A stretch of DNA of 64,000 bases, taken from positions 52,178 through 116,177 of the forward strand of contig CADARP010000006.1 in the NCBI GenBank assembly GCA_902790325.1, written 5' to 3'. The stretch is from Oscillospiraceae bacterium. GTDB taxonomy: Bacteria > Bacillota > Clostridia > Oscillospirales > Acutalibacteraceae. The notes beneath the pieces are model-generated. The model saw only the letters and a list, made by a program, of their open reading frames with translations. It searched no databases and had not been told where the DNA came from. Made by a program: the position numbers and the translations under genes. The first letter of the stretch is position 1. Every line of letters starts with the position of its first letter. This document shows positions 36,293 through 45,477 of the stretch, piece by piece.

Positions 36293-37909
36293 TTAGTCGA
36301 TGTGCGGGCCGGCGGCTGCGAGCGCCTTACCGGCTTCGTTATACTCGTACTTCTTGAAGTTCTTGATGAAGCGGGATGCAAGATCCTTCGCCTTCTCGTC
36401 CCAGACGGACGGATCGGCGTACGTGTCGCGCGGATCGAGGATTGCGGGATCGACGCCGGCGAGGGAGGTGGGGACTTCAAAGTCGAAATACGGGATCATC
36501 TTGGTGGGCGCGCCGATGATGTCGCCGCCGAGGATCGCGTCGATAATGCCGCGGGTATCCTTGATGGAGATACGCTTGCCGGTCCCGTTCCAGCCGGTGT
36601 TGACAAGGTAAGCCTTGGCGCCGCTCTTTTCCATCTTGCGGACAAGCTCCTCGGCGTACTTCACGGGATGCAGCTCGAGGAATGCCTGGCCGAAGCAGGC
36701 CGAGAAGGTGGGCGTCGGCTCGGTGATGCCGCGCTCGGTACCGGCGAGTTTGGCCGTGAAGCCCGAAAGGAAGTAGTACTTGGTCTGCTCGGGCGTCAGA
36801 ACGGAAACGGGAGGCAGAACGCCGAACGCGTCTGCGGAAAGGAAGATCACGTTCTGCGCGTCGGGGCCGGAGGAGATCGGACGAACCTTCTTCACGATCT
36901 TTTCGATGTGCTCGATCGGATACGAAACGCGGGTGTTTTCGGTGACGCTCTTGTCAGCGAAATCGATTTTGCCGTTTTCGTCCACCGTCACGTTCTCAAG
37001 AAGCGCGTTGCGCTTGATTGCGTTGTAGATGTCGGGCTCGGAATCCTTGTCAAGATTGATGACTTTTGCATAGCAGCCGCCTTCAAAATTGAACACGCCG
37101 TTGTCGTCCCAGCCGTGCTCGTCGTCGCCGATCAGAAGACGCTTGGGATCGGTCGAAAGCGTGGTCTTGCCCGTTCCGGAAAGACCGAAGAAGATAGCGG
37201 TGTTGCCGCCTTCGAGGTCGGTGTTTGCCGAGCAGTGCATTGCGGCGATACCCTTGAGGGGAAGGTAGTAGTTCATCATCGAGAACATGCCCTTCTTCAT
37301 TTCGCCGCCGTACCAGGTATTGATGATGACCTGTTCGCGGTCGCTGACGTTGAACGCGACGACCGTCTCGGAGTTCAGACCGAGTTCTTTGTAGTTCTCG
37401 CACTTCGCCTTGGACGCGGTATACACCACGAAATCGGGCTCGAAAGACGCCAGCTCTTCCGCGGTCGGCATGATGAACATGTTTTCCACGAAATGCGCCT
37501 GCCATGCCACTTCCATGATGAAGCGGATCGCCATGCGGGTATCCTTATTGGCGCCGCAGAATGCGTCGATGACGTACAGCTTTTTGCCGCTGAGCTGATT
37601 CTTGGCGAGCGCCTTGACCGTCTGCCAGGTTTCAACGCTCATCGGATGGTTGTCGTTGGGATACTCGGGCGTGGTCCACCAAACGGTGTCCTTGGATTTG
37701 TCATCCATCACGATGTACTTGTCTTTGGGAGAACGGCCGGTGTAGATACCGGTCATGACGTTCATTGCGCCGAGTTCGGTCATAACGCCCTTATCGAATC
37801 CTTCGAGTGCGGGGTCGTTTTCGTCCTCAAAGAGTTTGTCGTAAGACGGGTTGTGGATAACCTCGCTGACGCCTGTAATGCCGTAGCGCTCAAGATCTGT
37901 TGCTTTCAT
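36293..37909 (-). CDS. pckA: phosphoenolpyruvate carboxykinase (ATP)
   Basis: The ATG at 37909 follows AAAAAGGAGATATACGAT. The 538-residue enzyme interconverts oxaloacetate plus ATP with PEP, CO2 and ADP; in anaerobic fermenters it often runs towards oxaloacetate to make succinate. The substrate loop [11 protein letters not shown], the metal site [19 protein letters not shown], the P-loop [12 protein letters not shown] and the region [17 protein letters not shown] are all intact, and the length is typical of the ATP-dependent class. It is a single-gene unit with a good promoter and terminator. Confidence 0.97.
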   Translation of the reverse strand: MKATDLERYGITGVSEVIHNPSYDKLFEDENDPALEGFDKGVMTELGAMNVMTGIYTGRSPKDKYIVMDDKSKDTVWWTTPEYPNDNHPMSVETWQTVKALAKNQLSGKKLYVIDAFCGANKDTRMAIRFIMEVAWQAHFVENMFIMPTAEELASFEPDFVVYTASKAKCENYKELGLNSETVVAFNVSDREQVIINTWYGGEMKKGMFSMMNYYLPLKGIAAMHCSANTDLEGGNTAIFFGLSGTGKTTLSTDPKRLLIGDDEHGWDDNGVFNFEGGCYAKVINLDKDSEPDIYNAIKRNALLENVTVDENGKIDFADKSVTENTRVSYPIEHIEKIVKKVRPISSGPDAQNVIFLSADAFGVLPPVSVLTPEQTKYYFLSGFTAKLAGTERGITEPTPTFSACFGQAFLELHPVKYAEELVRKMEKSGAKAYLVNTGWNGTGKRISIKDTRGIIDAILGGDIIGAPTKMIPYFDFEVPTSLAGVDPAILDPRDTYADPSVWDEKAKDLASRFIKNFKKYEYNEAGKALAAAGPHID

Positions 37910-37963
37910 ATCGTATATCTCCTTTTTCTCCCGCAAGGCGCAGGGAATTTTTTATACTTAATC

Positions 37964-37992
37964 ATTATAGCACACTTTCAGACTCATTTCAA
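37964..37992 (-). promoter_or_regulatory. sigma-A promoter of pckA
   Basis: TTGAAA (37992-37987), a 17-bp spacer and TATAAT (37969-37964) on the minus strand, with TG before the -10. Confidence 0.8.
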
Positions 37993-38023
37993 TAAAAAAA
38001 CTCTTTATTATTGTCAAATTTTA

Positions 38024-38032
38024 TGATACAAT
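38024..38032 (+). promoter_or_regulatory. possible extended -10 promoter of the HxxxDxxxH protein gene
   Basis: TGATACAAT is an extended -10 element; 17 bp upstream of TACAAT is TTTATT (38004-38009), a poor -35. AAGGAGAA precedes the ATG at 38069. It is divergent from the pckA promoter. Confidence 0.45.
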
Positions 38033-38068
38033 CACTTTGCTACTCTATTATTCAAGGAGAATTGTACC

Positions 38069-39493
38069 ATGTGGAAAAAAGTCTTGTCCGTTCTGCTCAT
38101 CGTTTCTGTCCTTTCTGCGCTCGCGCAGCCGGCTGTATTTGCACAGGATGCGGATGCGGTCGTGCGCGGCGAGTGGTCAGCCGCCGGTCATGCCGCGCTT
38201 GCGGATACGATGGTCGGACTGCAGAACGCAAACGTGATCAAGATGATCAGCGAAGCGTGCGATTCGCGCGTTTACCTGCAGCGGCATCCCGCGAATGCCG
38301 CGACAGCCAACCCGAAGGATTACGCGTACAGGGGATGCAACGCGTACCATGCGATCGGCAACTATGTTGCGTCGACACGGTATCTGTATGCCCTTGCGCG
38401 GTTCTACAAGTACGGCACGGCGATAAACTTTACCGCGTACGATGCGGCTTTGACGGGATTGGGCAGATCCTATGAAGCGAACAACCGTCTGGACATCGAC
38501 AGCGACATCCGGTACATGGAGCAGTACTGCACGTCGAGCTTTCCTTCCGGCATGTCGTATCAGGAGCGTTTGGCGACGACGGCATTCGGTATGCTGTTCC
38601 ATCTGCTCGGCGATATCTACGCGCACCGTACGGTCGTTCCCGTATCGAGCGTGTCCGTGACGAACAGCAAAGAGTACGGCACCGGATACGGCGGCAACGA
38701 GGGCAGGTACTTTGTGATGCGAGATTTCCGCACGGATTGCCCGACACACCGGAACGGCAGCGCGGAGGCATACCGCGCGCACCGGCACGAGCTGTATGAG
38801 ACGGCGATGCAGGCGCGGGAGGAAGGCTTCCTGCAGTTTATGCTCTTGTTTACCCGTTTCCTGTTTTATGCGCTTTTCGGCCGCCTGCTCGGCGGGCAGG
38901 CGTATACGTTCTCGGCAGAGGAAGATATGCAGCTTCTGCAGTTGGCGACCAATATCCCGCAGAACACGTCTTCACTGTGCGGCGGTGAACCGTGCTTTAA
39001 TACGATGCAGCGGATCGCACAGCTGGGTGTGCTGCAGTTCAAGGACATCAAGTACTTCCTCAACGACGACAGTTACAAGGCGGCGCAGGCATACTATGAG
39101 GATCAGGCGCCGGACAACACGTTTTACCCCTGGCGTTTTGAAGCTGCACGCGCCGTGATGCAGCAGTTTGTGACGAATTTCAACGCCAACGCGGCGTTCA
39201 ATCCGGCAAACTTCCTGCCGATCTACACCGAGCAGATGCGCGCGTTCCGTTTGAAGGTCGACTGCCTGTACAACTATCTGCGGCAGACCAACAGCGCGCT
39301 TGACACGCAGACGAACGCCATTCTGCGCGCAAACTGGTGGAGCGGCCGGGACGATTCGCTTTTTGAATACTCGACCATCGTGTACAACGGTTCGTATTTC
39401 ATCGATCCGGCAACCTATCTTCCCGGTGAAAAACCGGCGTACGACACGGTCGTCCCGCAGATCGGCATGACCGCAGAAGATTTCTATCTTTGA
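38069..39493 (+). CDS. secreted protein with HxxxDxxxH motif, possibly zinc-dependent phospholipase-like
   Basis: A 474-residue protein with a clear signal peptide (residues 1-26, VLSVLLIVSVLSALAQPAVFAQ). The mature part is mostly helical. Residues 170-190 read FGMLFHLLGDIYAHRTVVP, giving His178-x3-Asp182-x3-His186, reminiscent of the 'H..(G/A)D.....H' helix of zinc-dependent phospholipase C and S1/P1-type enzymes. Further His residues (CNAYHAIGNY, YRAHRHELYE) could complete a metal site. This similarity is short, so the function is a guess. The gene stands alone between pckA and the convergent thiamine operon. Confidence 0.5.
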   Translation: MWKKVLSVLLIVSVLSALAQPAVFAQDADAVVRGEWSAAGHAALADTMVGLQNANVIKMISEACDSRVYLQRHPANAATANPKDYAYRGCNAYHAIGNYVASTRYLYALARFYKYGTAINFTAYDAALTGLGRSYEANNRLDIDSDIRYMEQYCTSSFPSGMSYQERLATTAFGMLFHLLGDIYAHRTVVPVSSVSVTNSKEYGTGYGGNEGRYFVMRDFRTDCPTHRNGSAEAYRAHRHELYETAMQAREEGFLQFMLLFTRFLFYALFGRLLGGQAYTFSAEEDMQLLQLATNIPQNTSSLCGGEPCFNTMQRIAQLGVLQFKDIKYFLNDDSYKAAQAYYEDQAPDNTFYPWRFEAARAVMQQFVTNFNANAAFNPANFLPIYTEQMRAFRLKVDCLYNYLRQTNSALDTQTNAILRANWWSGRDDSLFEYSTIVYNGSYFIDPATYLPGEKPAYDTVVPQIGMTAEDFYL

Positions 39494-39525
39494 TCCCGAT
39501 ACCGCTGCATACAAAGAAAAACAAA

Positions 39526-39554
39526 GGGGCTGTCACGTTTGACATGCCCCTTTG
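39526..39554 (-). terminator. terminator of the thiamine-salvage operon
   Basis: CAAAGGGGC (39532-39540) pairs with GCCCCTTTG (39546-39554), with an inner TGTCA/TGACA stem. On the minus strand it is followed by TTTTTCTTTG. On the plus strand a weaker T-run (CTGCGCTTTT) may let it also end the convergent gene. Confidence 0.85.
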
Positions 39555-39578
39555 CTGCGCTTTTAATCCTGTCGGCGG

Positions 39579-40772
39579 TTACGCGCCTGCCTGACTTTTG
39601 TGCCTTTTTGCGCGCTCTGCGATTTTACCAATCAGCACACAGACAGCGATCGTGACGATCATGTCGGGCAGGGTATTGCCCACGATGATGTCCACGCGCA
39701 TCAGCAGGCGGTAGATCACAAAACCGATCAGCCAGACGATCAGGTTCGGTATGTTGAAGGAAACGGTTTCCGTGTTTTTCTTCAGGATGAAGAAGTCGGC
39801 GATCTGAATGGCGATCATGGGCGCGAAAACCGAACCGATGAAATACAGGAAATCCGTGATGTCGTAGAGCGGAAGGAAGATCGCGCCGACGGCGCCGATC
39901 GCCGCGACGGTCACGGCGATCCATTTTCCGTTGATCTTTCCCGAAAGAGATTCGCTGGAAACGCCGGCGGAATAGGCGTCAAGGAAAGTGGTGGTGACGG
40001 TGGAGAACACGATGATGAGCAGACCCGCGATACCGAGTCCGGCTTTGACCATGATCTGCGCAATGTCCGATTCGCCCGTAAAAATGGCGGCGCCCATCCC
40101 GATCACGTACATCCAGCAGCTGATGACGCCGTATACGACGGCGCTGACCGCGGTGGCGGCGACAGGCTTTTTCGCTTCTCTTGTGTAATCGCTGATCAGC
40201 GGCAGCCACGAAAGCGGCATGGCGACGGACAGTTCGACGGCTGCGCCGAAAGTCATATCGTCTCCGCCGGAACTGTGCAAAGAGCCCTTGCCGAAGACGA
40301 CGAAGCTCAGCACGATCGTCAGGATGAACAGCGCGCTCATGGCGACCGTGTTCACTTTGCCGAGGTTCTTGATCCCGATCAGGATCCACAGGATGATCAA
40401 AGCGCCGATCACGATGCACCAGATCCAGCTTCCGATATCGAGAATACCGTTTACCGCGGCAGCGCCGTCGTAGATCATGATGGCGGTCCAGCCCACGAGC
40501 TGGATGATGTTCAGTACGGAGAACAGCAGCGCGCCTTTGCCGCCGAAGCTCATTTTGGCGGTTTCCATTGCGCTTTTGCGCACCTTGCCGCCGATCAGAC
40601 CGGCAAAGAAAAGCATCGCGCAGCCGATCACGTGGCCGATCAGTATGGCGAGCATACCTTTCGCAAAACCGAGCGGCGCGAAATAGGTTCCGGTCAGGAT
40701 CTCCGCTATGGAAACGGCGGCGCCGAACCAGATCAGTCCGTTTTCAAAGACAGACGTGCGTTTTTCATCCAT
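39579..40772 (-). CDS. cytX: putative hydroxymethylpyrimidine transporter CytX (NCS1 family)
   Basis: The ATG at 40772 overlaps the thiD stop by 8 nt; [20 protein letters not shown] is the typical CytX N-terminus. The 397-residue protein has about 12 hydrophobic segments of the nucleobase:cation symporter-1 fold (GTYFAPLGFAKGMLAI, LVGWTAIMIYDGA, LSWLPLISDYTREAKK). CytX proteins linked to thiamine genes are thought to import the pyrimidine precursor HMP. Its place at the end of a TPP-riboswitch operon next to thiD, which phosphorylates HMP, supports that. Confidence 0.93.
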   Translation of the reverse strand: MDEKRTSVFENGLIWFGAAVSIAEILTGTYFAPLGFAKGMLAILIGHVIGCAMLFFAGLIGGKVRKSAMETAKMSFGGKGALLFSVLNIIQLVGWTAIMIYDGAAAVNGILDIGSWIWCIVIGALIILWILIGIKNLGKVNTVAMSALFILTIVLSFVVFGKGSLHSSGGDDMTFGAAVELSVAMPLSWLPLISDYTREAKKPVAATAVSAVVYGVISCWMYVIGMGAAIFTGESDIAQIMVKAGLGIAGLLIIVFSTVTTTFLDAYSAGVSSESLSGKINGKWIAVTVAAIGAVGAIFLPLYDITDFLYFIGSVFAPMIAIQIADFFILKKNTETVSFNIPNLIVWLIGFVIYRLLMRVDIIVGNTLPDMIVTIAVCVLIGKIAERAKRHKSQAGA

Positions 40773-41586
40773 TCTGTCCGGCCTCCTTTGCATACTCGCT
40801 GTGCAGATCAAAGGCGTGGTGCATCGGCCCTGAGCCGTGCCCCAGATCGAGCATGGCCGCCAGCGCGCCGGAGATGTAGTCCTTTGCCCTGCGAACAGAT
40901 TCCGTGAGGGTAAAGCCTTTGGCGAGGTTGGATGCGATCGCGCTCGAGAGCGTGCAGCCCGTTCCGTGCGTGTTCGGATTGGGGATGCGCTTGCCTTCAA
41001 ACCATTCTGTTCTGCCGTCCGCGTACAGAAGATCGTTGGCGTCGTTGACGCTGTGACCGCCCTTCAAAAGCACGGAACAGTGATAGGCGCTGCCGATCTG
41101 TTCGGCTGCCGCGCACATATCACTTTCGGTTTCAATGGTCATTCCGGAGAGGACCTGCGCCTCCGGGATATTCGGTGTGACCAGCACGGCAAGCGGCAGC
41201 AGCTCGTCGATCAGCGTTTGGATCGCGTCGGTTTTCAGCAGCGCGGAGCCGGAAGTTGCGACCATCACGGGATCAACGACCACGTTCTTTGCGCCGTAAT
41301 GGCGCAGCCTGTCCGCGATGACGCGGATCAGCTCCGAGGACGAGACCATGCCGATCTTTACGGCGTCGGGGAAAATGTCCTCGAATACCGCGTCGATCTG
41401 CTGTCGTAAAAATGCGGGCGTCGATTCCAGGATCGCCGTTACGCCGGTGGTGTTCTGTGCCGTCAGCGCGGTGACCGCGCTCATGCCGTACACACCGTTC
41501 ACGGTCATTGTTTTCAGGTCGGCCTGGATTCCGGCGCCTCCGCTGCAGTCGCTGCCTGCAATGGTCAATGCTGTTTTCAAGTTCAT
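40765..41586 (-). CDS. thiD: hydroxymethylpyrimidine/phosphomethylpyrimidine kinase ThiD
   Basis: A 273-residue ribokinase-fold enzyme that phosphorylates HMP to HMP-P and then HMP-PP. Motifs are [54 protein letters not shown] and the anion-hole block [14 protein letters not shown] with the catalytic Cys. The ATG at 41586 is preferred over an in-frame TTG one codon earlier; AGGAG lies 9 nt upstream. It supplies the pyrimidine half to ThiE. It is separated from thiE by an unusual 109-bp gap in an otherwise tight operon. Confidence 0.97.
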   Translation of the reverse strand: MNLKTALTIAGSDCSGGAGIQADLKTMTVNGVYGMSAVTALTAQNTTGVTAILESTPAFLRQQIDAVFEDIFPDAVKIGMVSSSELIRVIADRLRHYGAKNVVVDPVMVATSGSALLKTDAIQTLIDELLPLAVLVTPNIPEAQVLSGMTIETESDMCAAAEQIGSAYHCSVLLKGGHSVNDANDLLYADGRTEWFEGKRIPNPNTHGTGCTLSSAIASNLAKGFTLTESVRRAKDYISGALAAMLDLGHGSGPMHHAFDLHSEYAKEAGQNG

Positions 41587-41695
41587 CAAGATTCGCTCCT
41601 TTCATAGATCAGCATTGTTTTATAGAGCGGCATAAGGTGGTGCCCCCAATGTACCGCTTGAATACATAAGAAAAGACCTTTAGGCTTGAAAAAGA
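41587..41695 (-). other. 109-bp spacer with imperfect palindrome between thiE and thiD
   Basis: The minus strand holds an imperfect hairpin with AGCGG...CCGCT ends (about 41650-41618) and a 15-codon open frame, [15 protein letters not shown], with no ribosome binding site. It could be an intercistronic RNA element or a small inserted repeat; no T-run suggests a terminator. Confidence 0.35.
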
Positions 41696-42340
41696 CTATT
41701 CGGCGTTCACCATTTCCTCCGACAGCCGGCGCAGCGTCCGGCACTCGCTTTCGATATCGTCCGCCGAAAAGATCGCGCTGACAAGCGCCACGCCGTCAAT
41801 GCCTGTGCCGGCGAGCTGTCCGATATTGCTTTTGCCGATCCCGCCGATCGCCACGACAGGCACATCGACGGCGTCACAGATCGCGCGGAGCGTCTCTTTC
41901 GACAGGACGTCCACGTCTGTTTTGGTGGAAGTGGAAAAGACCGCGCCGACGCCGAGACAGTCCGCGCCGTTCCGCACGGCGTCCAGGGCTTCCTGCACGC
42001 AGTGGACGGACACGCCGATCATCATGCCGTCGCCGACTTTTTGCCGCACCAGAGACGCCTGCATATCTTCCTGGCCGACATGGACGCCGTCGGCACCGCA
42101 GCGGATCGCGATCTCCACATTGTCGTTGACAAAGAAGGGGACGCCGTAACGCTTGCACAGCGCGGACAGCTCTTTCGCCTGCGCGAGAAACGATGCTTCA
42201 TCCAGATCCTTTTCCCGCAGCTGCACGCAGGTCGCGCCGCCCTTGAGCGCGGACTCGACCTGTTCGCAAAGGGTTTGTCTGCCGACCCACGCTCTGTCCG
42301 TGACCGCGTAGAGCAGCATCGTTTTTTTATCGCACTTCAT
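41696..42340 (-). CDS. thiE: thiamine phosphate synthase ThiE
   Basis: A 214-residue TIM-barrel enzyme that joins HMP-PP and thiazole phosphate into thiamine monophosphate. Motifs are LYAVTDRAW, CVQLREKDLD, VPFFVNDNVEIA, ADGVHVGQEDM, LGVGAVFSTSTKTD and VVAIGGIGKSNI. It starts 14 nt inside the end of thiM, showing translational coupling. Confidence 0.97.
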   Translation of the reverse strand: MKCDKKTMLLYAVTDRAWVGRQTLCEQVESALKGGATCVQLREKDLDEASFLAQAKELSALCKRYGVPFFVNDNVEIAIRCGADGVHVGQEDMQASLVRQKVGDGMMIGVSVHCVQEALDAVRNGADCLGVGAVFSTSTKTDVDVLSKETLRAICDAVDVPVVAIGGIGKSNIGQLAGTGIDGVALVSAIFSADDIESECRTLRRLSEEMVNAE

Positions 42341-43148
42341 ATTTTGCGCCTTTCTCCAGCATTTCCGGCGTCATGTTGTAGATCGCATCGATGATATTAT
42401 TCCGGTACGTTGCGCTGCCGTCCGCTTCGGACAGCCTCGCATGCGCCAGTTCTCCCGCGAAGCCCATCGCGCAGACGGCGGCCGCTGCCGCTTCCAGCGG
42501 CTGCGCGGGATTTGCGGTCACGAACGCGGCGGTCAGCGCGGAAAGCTGGCATCCCGTACCCGTGACAGCGGACATCATCGGGTGCCCGTTGCGGATGCAG
42601 TACGCCGTGCTGCCGTCGGTTACAATATCAATGGCGCCGGTGACGGCAATGACGGCTCCCGTTTCTCTTGAGAAAGCCTTGATGAACGCGACGGCTGCGT
42701 CCAGATTGTCTTCCGTCACCCGATCTGCGGCGTTCGCATCCACGCCCTTTGCCGTGCCGCTGCCGCGGGCGAGGACTTTGATCTCGGAAATGTTGCCGCG
42801 GATGACGGCAAACCGGATTTCCCGGAGAAGCTGCAGCGCGGTATCTGTCCGCAGCGCGGACGCGCCCGCGCCCACGGGATCGAACACGACCGGATGGCCC
42901 AATTCGTTTGCGCGCTTGCCGGCGATGCGCATGGATGCGATCGTCCGGCTGTTCAGCGTGCCGATGTTGATGTTCAGTCCGGCGCAGATCGCCGTGATCT
43001 CGGCGACTTCGTCCTTGTCGTCCGCCATGATCGGGGATGCGCCGCAGGCAAGGACGATGTTGGCGCAGTCGTTGACCGTCACATAGTTGGTGATGTTGTG
43101 GATGAGCGGACACTGCGCTCTGACGTTTTCAAAAAGAGTTTTAAACAT
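42327..43148 (-). CDS. thiM: hydroxyethylthiazole kinase ThiM
   Basis: A 273-residue ribokinase-fold kinase that phosphorylates salvaged hydroxyethylthiazole (HET). Motifs are PLIHNITNYVTVNDCANI, GASPIMADDKDEV, PVVFDPVGAGAS, IRGNISEIKVL and SAVTGTGCQLSALTAAF with the catalytic Cys. TTAAGGAG precedes the start, 9 nt after thiW. It supplies the thiazole half to ThiE. Confidence 0.97.
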   Translation of the reverse strand: MFKTLFENVRAQCPLIHNITNYVTVNDCANIVLACGASPIMADDKDEVAEITAICAGLNINIGTLNSRTIASMRIAGKRANELGHPVVFDPVGAGASALRTDTALQLLREIRFAVIRGNISEIKVLARGSGTAKGVDANAADRVTEDNLDAAVAFIKAFSRETGAVIAVTGAIDIVTDGSTAYCIRNGHPMMSAVTGTGCQLSALTAAFVTANPAQPLEAAAAAVCAMGFAGELAHARLSEADGSATYRNNIIDAIYNMTPEMLEKGAKYEVR

Positions 43149-43157
43149 GATGACTCC

Positions 43158-43676
43158 TTAACGGTTCAGTGTGTCCTGCATATTGCGCAGGAGTTTTGCT
43201 TTTTGCATACTGTAGATGAAGACTGCGGAAATCAGGGCGCCGGCGGCGGTGGAGATCAGGAACGGGATGATATAGGCATAGAACGCGATCTCGGCCGCGC
43301 TCTTTCCCATGAAGAGGATCGCAACGGGATAGGCGCACAGACCGCCGAGGACTGCCGTGCCGAACACTTCTCCGAACAGTGTGGCAAGGATATTCTTTGT
43401 CTTTTTGTATACCAGACCGCAGACGAGTGCGCCGAGCATACTGCCCGGAAACGCCATCAGACTGCCCAGTCCGGTCAGATTGCGGATCAAAGATGCGGCA
43501 AAAGCGACACCCACTCCGTAACCGGGACCGAGCAGAACGGCGCACAGAATGTTTACGATGTGCTGCACAGGCGCGCATTTGCTGCCGAACGCGGGAAAAG
43601 AAAACATACTGCCGACGACTGCGACGGCACAGAAAATGGCGGCGACCGCCAGTTTTTTGACATTTGTTTTTTTCAT
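43158..43676 (-). CDS. thiW: ThiW, thiazole-precursor ECF transporter substrate-binding (S) component
   Basis: The ATG at 43676 follows AAAGGAG; a longer reading would start inside the leader. The 172-residue membrane protein has about five or six hydrophobic segments and the ThiW blocks KLAVAAIFCAVAVVGSMFSF, CAPVQHIVNILCAVLLGPGY and FPGSMLGALVCGLVYKK. ThiW is predicted to bind the thiazole precursor and to work with the shared ECF ATPase and T units, which must be elsewhere in the genome. It is the first gene after the TPP riboswitch. Confidence 0.95.
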   Translation of the reverse strand: MKKTNVKKLAVAAIFCAVAVVGSMFSFPAFGSKCAPVQHIVNILCAVLLGPGYGVGVAFAASLIRNLTGLGSLMAFPGSMLGALVCGLVYKKTKNILATLFGEVFGTAVLGGLCAYPVAILFMGKSAAEIAFYAYIIPFLISTAAGALISAVFIYSMQKAKLLRNMQDTLNR

Positions 43677-43881
43677 GTTCACTGCTCCTTTGTGATAAAA
43701 GATTCGGTACCATGCGACAGATCCGGACGATACGGCCGTCCGCAGATCACCGCACAGAAGATCGGTCGATGCTCCCTGGCATCCTCTCACGCCGGAACAC
43801 GGCTTCCCATCGCTCGTCTACATGACTCAGGGCGCTCCCCCTCAGCCCGCCACAGATGTGGATACGCTTCCTCCTTTCCGC
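43677..43881 (-). other. 205-nt leader between the riboswitch terminator and thiW
   Basis: Longer than needed between a riboswitch terminator and its first gene. It is GC-rich with several possible hairpins, such as GGGC/GCCC near 43842-43824 and CGGACG/CGTCCG near 43749-43729, and an AAAGGAGG-like stretch near 43877-43870 with no good following open frame. Nothing recognisable is encoded. Confidence 0.4.
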
Positions 43882-43922
43882 AGAACAAAGAAACAGGAGG
43901 ACGACCCTGCGGCGCCTCCTGT
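43882..43922 (-). terminator. riboswitch expression-platform terminator
   Basis: On the minus strand ACAGGAGG (43922-43915) pairs with CCTCCTGT (43900-43893), followed by TTCTTTG. It lies 17 nt after the TPP aptamer, as expected for TPP-induced transcription termination. Confidence 0.8.
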
Positions 43923-43938
43923 AAAAAACCGAAATATG

Positions 43939-44024
43939 ACTTCCTACGGCGGCATTATCCGCATCAGGTTTAAGGGTCGAAGTTTGATTACTTCCTCTCA
44001 GCCTGCTTCACAAGCTCCCCCGTA
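43939..44024 (-). ncRNA. TPP riboswitch (THI element)
   Basis: The minus strand shows the conserved THI-box core in order: GGGGGAGC, GGCTGAGAGG, the variable P3 arm, GACCCTTAAACCTGAT and GCGGATAATGCCGCCGTAGG. The CUGAGA and ACCUGAU...GGAUAAUGCC..CGUAGG blocks bind the pyrimidine and pyrophosphate of TPP. High TPP should favour the terminator downstream and switch off thiW-thiM-thiE-thiD-cytX. Confidence 0.96.
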
Positions 44025-44040
44025 ACTGTTGTTCGATCAG

Positions 44041-44069
44041 ATTATACACCGCATTTTCTGAAAAAACAA
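44041..44069 (-). promoter_or_regulatory. promoter of the thiamine-salvage operon
   Basis: TTGTTT (44069-44064), a 17-bp spacer and TATAAT (44046-44041) on the minus strand, just upstream of the TPP aptamer. Confidence 0.75.
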
Positions 44070-44131
44070 GAGGGTTCGATAAAACAAAGGAATGTTTTTT
44101 TGCGGTTTTCGGATTCAAGGCTGCTGACGTG

Positions 44132-44160
44132 TTGAAAACTGCAATCGGATGTGCTATAAT
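44132..44160 (+). promoter_or_regulatory. promoter of the HAD phosphatase gene
   Basis: TTGAAA (44132-44137), a 17-bp spacer and TATAAT (44155-44160) with an extended -10 TG. The leader to the ATG at 44284 is about 120 nt and holds small GC-rich hairpins. Confidence 0.8.
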
Positions 44161-44283
44161 CAAGCAAGATTTTATGTCAAAAAACGCGTGCGGTTTCGCG
44201 TGGTGTGCTGCGGCAGACTGCGCGGATGCCGAAGCGTTTCGGCTCGTACATAGAATTATGAAATTGCAGAAGGAGAAAAACAA

Positions 44284-45417
44284 ATGGAAAAACGCAAGAC
44301 CAGGAAAAAGGGTTTGATTGTCGGCATTATCTTGCTGATCGCCGCCGGCTTGGCTGCCGGTCTGATCGCATGGTTCTGCTCGACAGGAACCGAGACAAAA
44401 CCGCTTACCGAGTATTGGTCGTCGGATTCGACTGTAGCGCAGCAGCTCCGGGACTATGTATCGAAAGTCACAAATCCGGACGACAAAGCCAGCTTTATCC
44501 CGGTCAAGGACCGTATCGCTGTGTTTGACATGGACGGAACGCTGACGTGTGAAACCTACTATACCTATTACGATACGATGATGTTTATTGAGTTCTGCCT
44601 GAACGACCATCCGGAGAGAGTGTCCGACGAGCTCAAGCAGGTCGCCGCATCCATCAAACCGGGATACAAGGCGGACGAAGCGCTTGCGAGAAACTTCGCC
44701 AAGGCGTATGCCGGAATGACGGTTGAGGAGCTCTATGATTATGCCGTAGAGTTCGGTCAGAAGAAAACCGAGAGCTTCAACAACATGCGCTATATCGACA
44801 ATCTTTACCTTCCGATGGCGGAGCTTGTCCGGTATCTGTATGAAAATGATTTCACGATCTATGTGATCAGCGGCACGGAGCGTACAACGACGCGCGCAAT
44901 CATTGCAAACTCTCCCATCCGCGATTATGTCACGCCGAACCATGTGATCGGCACGGATTTTGAGGTCAAGCAAAAAGGATACGAAACCGAGTCGTCCAAT
45001 ATGAATTTCAAATACGAAGACGGCGACGAGCTGGTTCTGACCGGCGGATTTATTCAGAAGAATCTCCACGCCAACAAGTCGATCTATGTGGAGCGCGAGA
45101 TCGGTCAGCGCCCGGTGCTTGCTTTCGGCAACAGCGGCAGCGACACCAGCATGATGAATTATACCATCGACAGCAGAAATCCGTATCCGGCACAGGCATA
45201 TATGGTCGTGGCCGACGACACCGAAAGAGAGTGGGGCCCGCAGAACTGGGAGGAAAAGTCGGCGGAATACAAAGCGATGGGCTATACGCCGGTTTCCATG
45301 AAAAACGACTTTGCGCAGATCTATCCGGACGGGATCACAATCTCATCGGAGCAGTATCACGAGCGCACCGTTCCCGAAGCAGCGCCGGAAGAAACGACAG
45401 AACGGATCGCGGCATAA
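44284..45417 (+). CDS. membrane-anchored HAD-superfamily phosphatase
   Basis: A 377-residue protein with an N-terminal membrane anchor (GLIVGIILLIAAGLAAGLIA) after a basic start. HAD motif I is AVFDMDGTLTCE with the Asp nucleophile and the Asp acid/base two residues later, motif II is IYVISGTERTT, and motifs III/IV lie in LHANKSIYVEREIGQRPVLA and FGNSGSDTSMM. The large helical cap between motifs I and II is typical of C1-capped members. It should act as an exported, surface-bound phosphatase; the substrate is unknown. The AI-2E family permease gene follows after 60 nt. AGAAGGAG precedes the start. Confidence 0.85.
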   Translation: MEKRKTRKKGLIVGIILLIAAGLAAGLIAWFCSTGTETKPLTEYWSSDSTVAQQLRDYVSKVTNPDDKASFIPVKDRIAVFDMDGTLTCETYYTYYDTMMFIEFCLNDHPERVSDELKQVAASIKPGYKADEALARNFAKAYAGMTVEELYDYAVEFGQKKTESFNNMRYIDNLYLPMAELVRYLYENDFTIYVISGTERTTTRAIIANSPIRDYVTPNHVIGTDFEVKQKGYETESSNMNFKYEDGDELVLTGGFIQKNLHANKSIYVEREIGQRPVLAFGNSGSDTSMMNYTIDSRNPYPAQAYMVVADDTEREWGPQNWEEKSAEYKAMGYTPVSMKNDFAQIYPDGITISSEQYHERTVPEAAPEETTERIAA

Positions 45418-45477
45418 AGGTGTATTGTCAAATCGGATTGATTTGATGCAAAGCAAATGACGAGGGGAGGCGATGTT

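Noticed and set aside
41618..41660. T-box or second riboswitch in the thiE-thiD gap
   Set aside because: A GGTGG/GCGGTAC-like string is present but there is no T-box core, specifier arm or terminator.
44163..44283. Riboswitch upstream of the HAD phosphatase gene
   Set aside because: The 120-nt leader has only small hairpins and none of the conserved cores I know.
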